Below are positions 1-7,144 of a stretch of DNA of 18,432 bases, piece by piece. The translations under genes and the position numbers were made by a program. This stretch comes from an uncultured Oscillospiraceae bacterium. GTDB taxonomy: Bacteria; Bacillota; Clostridia; Oscillospirales; Acutalibacteraceae. A model generated the notes under the pieces. The model saw nothing but the letters and a program-made list of their open reading frames with translations, made no database searches and had not been told where the DNA came from. Each line of letters starts with the position of its first letter. Within the stretch, counting starts at the first letter, position 1. The stretch lies in assembly GCA_900556765.1 (NCBI GenBank), contig USQH01000018.1, forward strand, positions 1 through 18,432, given 5' to 3'.

Positions 1-78
1 CACGGCACGGATTTTGTCACGGCACGGATTTTGTCACGGCACGGATTTTGTCACGGCACGGATTTTGTCACGACGCGA
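1..78. repeat. 17-bp tandem repeat at window edge
   Basis: Four exact tandem copies of CACGGCACGGATTTTGT occupy bases 1-68. A decayed start of a fifth copy (CACGACGCGA) follows. The array begins at the first base of the window, so its true length is unknown. It lies beyond the rny terminator and overlaps no plausible gene. The period is not a multiple of three and no spacer alternates with the unit, so it is a minisatellite-type array and not CRISPR. Confidence 0.9.
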
Positions 79-368
79 CTTAATTTTATATCCACACTCA
101 ACAAATTGTAAGATATAGCCTACTCAATAACGCGCCGGCGCGATCAAATGCGCATTTTTATGTGCCGAAAGTGACATAAATCAATACTATGCCGCCGCGG
201 TGCAGTTCACATACCACACTACAAATTTATGCGAAATTTATGCGCCGTGCAACCCGTTCACGCACAGCGCTACCTATTCACGCACCGTTCAATCAAATTC
301 GCGTGCACCGTCACTGTTTTTACCGAGCAGCCGTTGCTTGCGGTGACACAAGTTCACACAGCGCAAAC
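79..368. other. non-coding intergenic stretch, C/A-rich on plus
   Basis: I see no supported gene here. It holds two short perfect palindromes, CGCGCCGGCGCG (131-142) and AAATGCGCATTT (146-157). They are followed by a skewed stretch with repeated words such as TTCACGCACCGTTCAA. On the minus strand, the sense of the neighbouring rny gene, this is G/T-rich GTGCGTGAA-type sequence. It resembles the islands downstream of secF and of the dockerin gene. Confidence 0.6.
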
Positions 369-406
369 AAAAAATCCGACCGACGTGACTGCCGATCGGA
401 TTTTTT
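369..406 (-). terminator. intrinsic terminator of rny
   Basis: The arms AAAAAATCCGA-C-CG (369-382) and CG-A-TCGGATTTTTT (393-406) pair over about 13 positions with one C-A mismatch, around a 10-base loop. Read on the minus strand the hairpin ends in TTTTTTGTTT. It sits about 150 bases past the rny stop codon, which leaves a long 3' untranslated tail with no convincing ORF. The plus side also has a T7 run, so it may work in both directions. Confidence 0.75.
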
Positions 407-557
407 TACATTATATAACCCTTTTGTTTGTAACCGCTTGATTTGCAGCCTATTTGCCTGCAATCGCTTTGTCGATCATCGCCGCGACAGGTGTTATCGG
501 CACGATCGGTCATTTATACGGAGAATTTTTCACTTAGAAAATCAATTGCTCCGGCGA

Positions 558-2111
558 TTACTTCGCGTAGTCGATAGCGCGGCTCTCGCGGACGACCTGA
601 ACCTTGATCTGTCCGGGGTACTCCATCTCGCTCTCGATGCGCTGAACGATCTCGCGCGCGGTGACGATCATTTGATCGTCGGAGACCTTATCCGGCTTGA
701 CCATTATGCGGACCTCGCGGCCTGCCTGAATTGCGTAGGAGCTTTCGACGCCGTTAAAGGAATTTGCGATTTCCTCAAGCTGTTCAAGACGCTTGACGTA
801 GTTCTCGATATTCTCGCGGCGAGCGCCCGGACGGGCTGCCGAAATGGCGTCTGCCGCCTGAACGAGGCAGGCAATGACCGTTTTGGCTTCGACATCGCCG
901 TGATGGGCGTGAATGGCGTGAATGACCGCCTCGCTCTCGTTGTACTTTTTGGCTGCCTCGACGCCGAGCTGGATGTGAGTTCCCTCATGCTCGTGGTCAA
1001 GCGCCTTGCCGATATCGTGCAGCAATCCGGCGCGTTTTGCGAGGGCGACGTTTTCGCCGAGCTCCGCCGCCATGAGTCCAGACAAATGCGCGACTTCAAG
1101 CGAATGATTGAGCACGTTCTGACCGTAGCTGGTGCGGTAATGCAGTCTGCCGAGCAGTTGTACCAGCTCGGGGTGCAGATTGCGGACACCGGCGGCGAGG
1201 ACGGCGTTTTCGCCCTCCTGCTTGATGGTGCGGTCGATTTCTTTTTTTGCCTTTTCGACCATTTCCTCAATGCGTGCGGGGTGGATACGTCCGTCGAGAA
1301 TGAGCTTCTCAAGCGCAACGCGAGCCACTTCGCGGCGGATAGGGTCGAAGCTGGAGAGGGTGATCGCCTCCGGCGTGTCGTCGATGATAAGATCGACGCC
1401 GGTGAGCGTTTCGAGGGCGCGGATGTTGCGTCCCTCGCGGCCGATGATGCGTCCCTTCATGTCGTCGTTTGGCAGGTCGACTACCGAAATGGTCGACTCC
1501 GACGAATGGTCGGCGGCGCAACGCTGTATGGCTCCGGCGATGATGTTTGCCGCGAGCTTTTCTTTTTCATCCTTGAGCTGCTGCTCATAGGACTGGATTT
1601 TGAGCGCTTTTTCGTGAGTGAGCTCGTCCTCAAGCGACTTGAGCAGGAAATCCTTTGCCTGCTGAATGCTGAAACCGGAAATGCGTTCGAGTACGTCGAG
1701 CTGGCTCCGCTTTATCTGAGCCGCCTCCTCCATGCTCTTTTCGATTTCCTTGGATTTCTGGGCGAGTTTTTCTTCTTTTGCTTCTAAATTTTCAATTTTC
1801 TTATCAAGAGACTCTTCCTTTTGAACCATGCGGCGTTCCTGGCGCTGAACTTCGTTTCTGCGCTCACGGATCTCGCGGTCGGCTTCGGAACGGAGTTTAT
1901 GCACCTCGTCCTTTGCCTCCAAAATCGCCTCTTTTTTCTTTGCTTCCGCCGATTTCATTGCGTCGTTAACGATGTTTTTGGCCTGCTCCGTGGCAGAGAT
2001 TATGATACCCTCATCGGACTTGCGTTTATGAACCAGACCGAGAATGAATCCCAATATACCAAACACCACAGCGGCTGCGGCGGCAATAGCGATGACTATT
2101 GGTGTCGACAA
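558..2111 (-). CDS. rny: ribonuclease Y
   Basis: RNase Y is a membrane-anchored endoribonuclease that starts mRNA decay in Firmicutes. The protein has one N-terminal membrane helix (about residues 5-30), a long charged coiled coil (about 45-200), a KH RNA-binding domain with the GREG loop (near 225-230) and an HD domain with the metal-binding LLHDIGK motif (near 364-370). The length, about 517 residues, matches the family. The longest reading begins with GTG at 2120, but that GTG overlaps the Shine-Dalgarno AAAGGAGG. I prefer the TTG at 2111, eight bases after GGAGG, giving MSTPIVIA. Residue numbers here follow the longer form; subtract three for the preferred start. A good sigma-A promoter lies upstream and a terminator downstream, so the gene appears monocistronic. 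It is divergent from the aminotransferase. Identity is very secure; the exact start is less so. Confidence 0.97.
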   Translation of the reverse strand: MSTPIVIAIAAAAAVVFGILGFILGLVHKRKSDEGIIISATEQAKNIVNDAMKSAEAKKKEAILEAKDEVHKLRSEADREIRERRNEVQRQERRMVQKEESLDKKIENLEAKEEKLAQKSKEIEKSMEEAAQIKRSQLDVLERISGFSIQQAKDFLLKSLEDELTHEKALKIQSYEQQLKDEKEKLAANIIAGAIQRCAADHSSESTISVVDLPNDDMKGRIIGREGRNIRALETLTGVDLIIDDTPEAITLSSFDPIRREVARVALEKLILDGRIHPARIEEMVEKAKKEIDRTIKQEGENAVLAAGVRNLHPELVQLLGRLHYRTSYGQNVLNHSLEVAHLSGLMAAELGENVALAKRAGLLHDIGKALDHEHEGTHIQLGVEAAKKYNESEAVIHAIHAHHGDVEAKTVIACLVQAADAISAARPGARRENIENYVKRLEQLEEIANSFNGVESSYAIQAGREVRIMVKPDKVSDDQMIVTAREIVQRIESEMEYPGQIKVQVVRESRAIDYAK

Positions 2112-2241
2112 TGCGAGCACCTCCTTTATATAAATAATCGCATTTTATAAAGAAAAATCGGGTATGCGAGAAGACCCGGATATGTAAAGGGGCGCAACAG
2201 CCAAATATGCGCCGTTTCCTAAAAACACCATATCATGTTAT

Positions 2242-2270
2242 ATAATAATCTAAAACACACAAGATGTCAA
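2242..2270 (-). promoter_or_regulatory. sigma-A promoter of rny
   Basis: On the minus strand TTGACA (2270-2265), a 17-base spacer and TATTAT (2247-2242) form a near-consensus promoter. The predicted start near 2235 gives a leader of about 120 bases before the rny ribosome binding site. Confidence 0.85.
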
Positions 2271-2305
2271 GAGATTTGAGCAGTCGGTTTATACAATATA
2301 TATAA

Positions 2306-2337
2306 TTGCCGTGTATATACCTTATATATATCGGCAA
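2306..2337. other. inverted repeat in rny-aminotransferase intergenic region
   Basis: TTGCCG (2306-2311) and CGGCAA (2332-2337) flank an AU-rich core whose TATATA runs can also pair. The element lies between the divergent promoters, upstream of both transcription starts, so it could be an operator or a relic. No family is recognised. The rest of the 363-base gap holds only the two promoters. Confidence 0.35.
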
Positions 2338-2440
2338 ATCGGGAGCGCGGCGTCATATGACAGACCGACGAAAAAATCGGCGGCAAAAGCGGAGCAAAAA
2401 GCAAAATGGGATTGAAATGCGCGGCGGTTTAGAGTAAAAT

Positions 2441-2449
2441 TGTTATAAT
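2441..2449 (+). promoter_or_regulatory. extended -10 promoter of the aminotransferase
   Basis: TGTTATAAT (2441-2449) is a perfect extended -10 element (TGN-TATAAT). The position expected for -35 is GC-rich and poor, as is usual for extended -10 promoters. The predicted start near 2456 gives a very short leader before the TTG start codon at 2484. Confidence 0.65.
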
Positions 2450-2483
2450 GTACTAAAATTATCCGAAAAAGGATTGAACAGCA

Positions 2484-3773
2484 TTGAAAGAAATCAAACG
2501 TTATCTTGACATGACGGCCGACGAGCTGAAAGCGGAGCTCGACGCCGTAAACAAAAAGTACGACGAGTTCGCCGCTATGAAGCTGAATCTGAATATGGCT
2601 CGCGGAAAGCCCAGCTCGGAGCAGCTCGATTATTCGGCGCGCCTGCTGACCATCGTGAGCGACAACGACGACGTTTACAGCGCGCACCATGTTGACTGCC
2701 GCAACTACGGCGGTCTGGACGGACTTGACGAATCCAAAATCATGTTCTCCGATATGCTCGGCGTGCCTGCCGAAAATGTCATTGTCGGCGGCAACTCATC
2801 GCTTAACCTGATGTTCGACTTCATCGCGCAGGGAATGTTGACCGGCTTCGACGGCGAGCCGTGGGTAAAGCAGGGCGACGTTAAATTCATCTGCGTCACG
2901 CCCGGATATGACCGCCACTTTGCCATCTGCGAGCATTTAGGCATTAAAATGATATCGGTTGCCATGCTCTCCGACGGCCCCGATATGGACGAGATCGAGC
3001 GAATTGTCAGCGATCCGCTGGTAAAGGGCATTTGGTGCGTGCCGAAGTACTCAAATCCGACCGGTACGACCTATTCCGACGAGGTGGTGCGCCGTTTTGC
3101 CAACCTGAAGCCCGCCGCGCCCGATTTCCGCATCATGTGGGACAACGCCTACGCCGTGCACTTCCTTGATCCCGACAACGACGACAAGCTGCTGTGCATA
3201 CTCGACGAATGCGAAAAGGCAGGTAACCCCGACCTCGCTGTCATGTTCGCCAGCACGTCAAAGATAACCTTCCCCGGCGGAGGTATCGCCGCCATCGCCG
3301 CGAGCACGCACAATCTCGACCTCATAAAGTCGCGCATGACCATTCAGACCATCAGCGGCGACAAGCTAAATCAGCTCCGCCACGCGCGTATGTTCACCGA
3401 TATTGACACGCTGCGCGTTCAGATGATAAAGCACGCGCGTTCTCTGCGCCCGAAGTTCAACGTCGTACAGCAGGTGCTACGCGAGGAGCTGAACGGGCTT
3501 GACATACTGAGCTGGACAAATCCGCACGGCGGCTACTTTGTCAGTGCAGACACACTGCCCGGCTGTGCAAAGCGTGTGGTAGCCCTGTGCAAGGCGGCCG
3601 GACTGGTCACTACCGGCGCCGGCGCCACATTCCCGTACGGCAAGGATCCGCTTGACAGCAACATCCGCATAGCGCCGTCCTTCCCGCCGATCGACGAGCT
3701 GGAAACGGCGATGAAGCTCTTTGCCGTCGCGGTCAAAAAGGCTTCTCTTGAAATGATTATCGAACAAATGTGA
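2484..3773 (+). CDS. PLP-dependent aminotransferase, aspartate aminotransferase-like (MocR-type subgroup)
   Basis: This is a fold-type I, class I/II aminotransferase of 429 residues, acting in the cytoplasm. It matches the subgroup sometimes called Asp_aminotransf or MocR-like aminotransferase, known from Corynebacterium aspartate aminotransferase. Visible motifs are NMARGKPS (37-44), the cofactor-contacting YSNPTG (189-194), the PLP-contacting Asp in MWDNAY (D220), the Schiff-base lysine in STSKITFPGGG (K260) and the substrate carboxylate-binding Arg in NIRIAPSFP (R395). Translation starts at TTG with AAAAGGA 11 bases upstream. The gene is alone on its strand between rny and secDF, and its context does not reveal its substrate. 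The substrate could be aspartate, but aromatic or other amino acids are possible. No clear terminator was found after the stop. Confidence 0.92.
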   Translation: MKEIKRYLDMTADELKAELDAVNKKYDEFAAMKLNLNMARGKPSSEQLDYSARLLTIVSDNDDVYSAHHVDCRNYGGLDGLDESKIMFSDMLGVPAENVIVGGNSSLNLMFDFIAQGMLTGFDGEPWVKQGDVKFICVTPGYDRHFAICEHLGIKMISVAMLSDGPDMDEIERIVSDPLVKGIWCVPKYSNPTGTTYSDEVVRRFANLKPAAPDFRIMWDNAYAVHFLDPDNDDKLLCILDECEKAGNPDLAVMFASTSKITFPGGGIAAIAASTHNLDLIKSRMTIQTISGDKLNQLRHARMFTDIDTLRVQMIKHARSLRPKFNVVQQVLREELNGLDILSWTNPHGGYFVSADTLPGCAKRVVALCKAAGLVTTGAGATFPYGKDPLDSNIRIAPSFPPIDELETAMKLFAVAVKKASLEMIIEQM

Positions 3774-3878
3774 CCGCCGCTTTGACGCAATTATGACCTT
3801 TTAACACAGGCTTCGCCGTTTTTCACTGCGGATTTGCAAAATATCAGCCGATTATTGTGTAATTATTAACACAACCGA

Positions 3879-3907
3879 TTGACATTTGTGCGTTTGTACA
3901 ATATAAT
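3879..3907 (+). promoter_or_regulatory. consensus sigma-A promoter of secDF
   Basis: TTGACA (3879-3884), a 17-base spacer and TATAAT (3902-3907) form a perfect consensus promoter. The predicted start near 3914 is followed by AAGGAGG (3946-3952), nine bases before the secD ATG. This should give strong constitutive expression. Confidence 0.92.
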
Positions 3908-3961
3908 AAGTGAGTTAACCTGCACTTTTGTGCAACAGTAAGAATAAGGAGGCCCGAAACA

Positions 3962-5362
3962 ATGAAAAAAACAGGAAAACAGTGGTTTTTCATTGTTGCG
4001 ATACTGATTTTCGCGCTTACATACTGTGCGTTTTTTGGTATTACCAATTACTACGGAGACAAAGAAATCAAATACATCAAGGGCGCCGACGACATCCGCT
4101 GGGGTATTGATATCCAGGGCGGCGTCGAGGCGGTGTTCACTCCCGACGGAGTCAAGCTTGAGGATGTAACAAAGAAACAGCTTGAGTCGGCGGAGACGGT
4201 CATCAAAAACCGACTCGTCGGCAAGGGTATCACCGACTACGAGACATTCGTTGACGACAGCAACAAGCAGGTCGTCGTTCGCTTCCCGTGGTCGTCGGAT
4301 GAGGAAGATTACGACGCTGCCAGCGCCGTCAACGAACTCGGAAGCACCGCTTTGCTCACATTCCGCAAGGGATATCAGGATGCTGACGGCGACATCATTT
4401 TGCAAGGCTCGGCTGATATTTATTCGGCAGGCGTCGTTTACGACTCCAATTCGGGCGAGCCGGAGGTTGAGCTGGTGCTCACATCCGCCGGTAAGTCAAA
4501 GTTCGCCACCGCCACCGCCGAGCTTGCCGGCAGCGGCTACATATCCATCTACATGGACGACGAGTTCATTTCCGGACCGAAGGTCAGCACAGCGATCACC
4601 GACGGCAGAGCGGTTATCAACGGTCTTGCCGATGTTGACGAGGCGACCTACATCGCCAGCACCATTAACGCTGGTTCGCTGCCCTTCGCCCTGTCCATCG
4701 ACAACTCAAAGATTCAGGTCGTCAGTGCCACCCTCGGCGACGAAGCGCTCAATGTTATGATATTTGCGGGCATTATCGCATTCTCGGCCGTCTGCCTTAT
4801 CATGCTCATCCGCTACCGTCTGCCCGGCTTTATCGCCTGCATTACGCTTGTCGGTCAGGTCGGCGGCATGATCGCCTGCATCACCAAGTTCTTCCCCGGC
4901 ACAGACAGCTTTACGATGACCATACCCGGTCTTGCCGGTATCATTCTTTCCATCGGTATGGGCGTTGACGCCAACGTCATCACCATCGAGCGTATCCGTG
5001 AGGAGATCGCAAAGGGCAAGACCATCGGCGGAGCTATTGCCGCCGGCTCGCACAATTCCGCGTCGGCAATCATCGACGGAAACCTTACCAACGTCATCGT
5101 AGCCGTCGTGCTGATGGGTGCGTTCGGCCCGTCCGACAATATCTTTGCTAAGATATTCAGCGTCGTTATGGGTCCGTTCGGTGCATCGGTTACCGGTTCG
5201 ATCTACTCCTTCGGCTACACACTGCTTATCGGCGTTATCCTCAACTTTGTCATGGGCGTGTTCGCCGCTCAGGTCATGCTTAAGTCGATCGCCGGATTCA
5301 AATGTATGCGTAAACACTGGCTCTTTGCAGTGAAAGCGCCCAAAACCGAGGAGGTGATGTAA
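3962..5362 (+). CDS. secD: protein translocase subunit SecD
   Basis: SecD is an RND-superfamily membrane protein. Together with SecF it uses the proton motive force to pull preproteins through SecYEG. Visible are an N-terminal membrane helix (about 8-28), the WGIDIQGG motif (47-54), an extracytoplasmic P1 domain (about 60-255) ending in the INAGSLPFAL stretch, and a C-terminal bundle of about five helices. The bundle contains TMTIPGLAGIILSIGMGVDAN; D337 there corresponds to the essential membrane aspartate of this motif. IDGNLTN follows at 371-377. At 466 residues it is shorter than E. coli SecD, as usual for Gram-positive forms. It starts at ATG 3962 with an ideal Shine-Dalgarno. It is translationally linked to secF, whose ATG lies one base after the secD stop. 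No yajC is present here. Confidence 0.96.
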   Translation: MKKTGKQWFFIVAILIFALTYCAFFGITNYYGDKEIKYIKGADDIRWGIDIQGGVEAVFTPDGVKLEDVTKKQLESAETVIKNRLVGKGITDYETFVDDSNKQVVVRFPWSSDEEDYDAASAVNELGSTALLTFRKGYQDADGDIILQGSADIYSAGVVYDSNSGEPEVELVLTSAGKSKFATATAELAGSGYISIYMDDEFISGPKVSTAITDGRAVINGLADVDEATYIASTINAGSLPFALSIDNSKIQVVSATLGDEALNVMIFAGIIAFSAVCLIMLIRYRLPGFIACITLVGQVGGMIACITKFFPGTDSFTMTIPGLAGIILSIGMGVDANVITIERIREEIAKGKTIGGAIAAGSHNSASAIIDGNLTNVIVAVVLMGAFGPSDNIFAKIFSVVMGPFGASVTGSIYSFGYTLLIGVILNFVMGVFAAQVMLKSIAGFKCMRKHWLFAVKAPKTEEVM

Positions 5363-5363
5363 G

Positions 5364-6320
5364 ATGAAAAAGCAGATCAAATTTATGGCAAACCTCAAAA
5401 AGTACCTTATCATCAGCGGTGCTCTGCTGCTCATCGGCATCATTACCACCTGCATTTTCGGGCCTGTTCTCGATATCCAGTTCAAGGGCGGTACTAAGCT
5501 GACCTATTCTTACAACGGCGAAATTTCCTATTCCGACGCCGAAAAAGCACTCAAGGACGTTTTTGACGGCGCGTTTAACGTATCCGGCAGCTCCGATCTA
5601 TCAGGCGATTCGCAGAAGCTGGTTGTATCCATGACCTCCAGCGTTGACACCAAAACGGTTGATGCCGCCGAAAAGGCTCTTAAAGAAGCCTTTCCAGACA
5701 ACAACATTGTCAACGCCGAGGCAATATCGGTCGAACCGTCGGTCGGCGGACGCTTCTTCGCAAAAGCGCTTGTCGCCGTTATCATCGCGTCTGTTCTCGT
5801 AATCATCTACGTCGGTTTCCGTTTTCGCAAGATCGGCGGTATCTCCGCCGGTATCACGGCTCTGGCGGCGCTCGTTCACGACATACTGATCGCGTTTTTT
5901 GTCTGCGTTATATTCCGCTTGCCGATCGACGCCAACTTCATCGCCGTCGTGCTTACGCTGCTCGGTTATTCGCTTAACGACACCATCATCATTTACGACC
6001 GAGTTCGTGAAAACCGCCGTATGTACGGCAACAAGCTTTCCCTCGGCGAAATGGTTGACAAGTCGAATAACGAGACTCTTACCCGTACCCTTGTTACGGC
6101 TGCCACCACCCTTTCGGCGGTTATCATTGTTCTGATCGTTTCCGAGATCATGGGTCTGACCTCGCTGCGTACATTTACAATTCCGCTTTCGGCGGGTCTT
6201 ATCTCAGGTTCATATTCGTCTATCTGCCTTGCACCTTGCATTTGGGTCAAGTGGAAGGAACACAGCGACGCAAAGGCTGCTGCCAAATCAAGCTACGCCG
6301 GAAAGAGAAAGAAAAAGTAA
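5364..6320 (+). CDS. secF: protein translocase subunit SecF
   Basis: SecF is the partner of SecD in the auxiliary translocase complex. The 318-residue protein has an N-terminal helix (about 12-34), the signature LDIQFKGGT (36-44), an extracytoplasmic domain (about 45-128), and a five-helix C-terminal bundle starting at SVGGRFFAKAL. Within the bundle the conserved GYSLNDTIIIYDRVREN lies at 201-217, followed by LTRTLVTAATTLSAV. A lysine-rich cytoplasmic tail ends the protein. The ribosome binding site GGAGGTG lies inside the last codons of secD, so the two genes are coupled. A strong terminator about 40 bases after the stop closes the operon. Confidence 0.96.
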   Translation: MKKQIKFMANLKKYLIISGALLLIGIITTCIFGPVLDIQFKGGTKLTYSYNGEISYSDAEKALKDVFDGAFNVSGSSDLSGDSQKLVVSMTSSVDTKTVDAAEKALKEAFPDNNIVNAEAISVEPSVGGRFFAKALVAVIIASVLVIIYVGFRFRKIGGISAGITALAALVHDILIAFFVCVIFRLPIDANFIAVVLTLLGYSLNDTIIIYDRVRENRRMYGNKLSLGEMVDKSNNETLTRTLVTAATTLSAVIIVLIVSEIMGLTSLRTFTIPLSAGLISGSYSSICLAPCIWVKWKEHSDAKAAAKSSYAGKRKKK

Positions 6321-6361
6321 TTTTTTCGGTCAGCTAACATAGTTTTACATTATAATATAAT

Positions 6362-6418
6362 AATCACCTCGTCAGACGGACTTTTACCGTATTGTCCGTG
6401 TGGCGGGGTGGTTTTTTG
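6362..6418 (+). terminator. intrinsic terminator of secDF
   Basis: A 20-base arm (6362-6381) pairs at 19 of 20 positions, counting G-U pairs, with 6394-6413 around a 12-base loop. A TTTTTTGTTT tract follows. It is placed correctly after secF on the plus strand. Confidence 0.9.
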
Positions 6419-6915
6419 TTTCGGAGCAGTGTATTAGGGAAAATCCGAGCTGTACAGTCTGCCTCGTTAAAGAGAGTGACAATGAGACATCGCGTAATAA
6501 GTCCTTTTGCTAATAAAATGGTAGGTGCGAACATTTTGTTGCGCGGTGCAAGGGTATTGCGGTGTGTAAATGGGCGATGTGGTGCGCAAGTGTGGTAAAA
6601 CGTAGCGCGTGGAGTGAACGGCAGTATAATGCGGTGCGTGCAGGGGATGCCGACGCGTGTAAATAAGTGGTGTTGTGCGCTGTGGGCGCAGGAGACGCGC
6701 AAGAACAGGAGAACAACGCGCGTGGAGTGAACAGCGCGGTGGGGCAACCTCGTATGTGAGGATAGCGTGACGAGTGTAGTGGTGGGAATAGCACGGTGTG
6801 TTATTGGGCGGCACGGCGTTAAAATAAGTCACGGGCGTGATTGAGTTATGCGGTGCGTGCAAGCCCCCCCTTGTTAAAGAGTTAAACGGCGCGGTAGCAC
6901 CGAGTGAGAGCACAG
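6419..6915 (+). repeat. G/T-skewed GTGCG-rich non-coding island (downstream of secF)
   Basis: I see no gene with a start signal and family resemblance in this roughly 500-base stretch. The plus strand is rich in G and T, with words such as GCGGTGCG, CGCGTGGAGTGAAC and GTGGTG. Internal near-repeats include an 18-base word at 6605-6622 and 6718-6735 (one difference) and ATGCGGTGCGTGCA at 6629 and 6848. Open frames on the minus strand give His/Ser/Thr/Ala-rich low-complexity translations typical of non-coding skewed DNA. Similar sequence follows the dockerin gene and, inverted, rny. Confidence 0.65.
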
Positions 6916-7052
6916 CTTGACAATTCGGCCTGTGTCGCTCGTATACGCGCTTTTTATGGGCTTTCTTATCAAAATATTCCGATATTGAGTTAATTTGGAA
7001 AAAAATTGCGATGAAAAAACCGTATAAATTATAATAAATTTCCGTTTAGGGG

Positions 7053-7081
7053 TTGCATAAATTACAAATTTGTGTTAATAT
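7053..7081 (+). promoter_or_regulatory. promoter of the CHAP-dockerin gene
   Basis: TTGCAT (7053-7058), a 17-base spacer and TAATAT (7076-7081) form a reasonable sigma-A promoter. The predicted start near 7088 gives a leader of about 57 bases. The surrounding DNA (6950-7140) is strongly A/T-rich, unlike the island before it. Confidence 0.6.
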
Positions 7082-7105
7082 GTTACAAAATGATTACAAA
7101 TTGAT

Positions 7106-7129
7106 ACCGTTTTGAAAACGGTTTTTATT
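7106..7129 (+). terminator. attenuator-like hairpin in the leader of the CHAP-dockerin gene
   Basis: ACCGTTTTGAAAACGGT (7106-7122) is a perfect inverted repeat followed by TTTTTATTATTT. It lies between the predicted start site and the ribosome binding site AGGAGG (7134-7139). It has the form of a small intrinsic terminator, so it could attenuate transcription or mark the end of an upstream short transcript. Confidence 0.5.
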
Positions 7130-7144
7130 ATTTAGGAGGAAAAA

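Noticed and set aside
1..78. CRISPR array
   Set aside because: The 17-bp units are directly adjacent with no spacers, and no cas gene is present.
408..557. Small minus-strand peptide between rny and its terminator
   Set aside because: Short frames of about 17-35 codons exist, but none has a ribosome binding site or recognisable sequence.
189..1787. A 532-residue open frame on the plus strand antisense to rny
   Set aside because: It lies almost wholly over the rny reading frame and its first part covers the skewed intergenic DNA. The translation resembles no family and has no ribosome binding site. It reflects strong codon bias of rny.
6364..6913. Overlapping minus-strand open frames of 94-148 codons in the secF island
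   Set aside because: The translations are His/Thr/Ser/Pro-rich low complexity, several frames are open at once, and no Shine-Dalgarno is present. This is expected from G/T-skewed DNA without stop codons on one strand.
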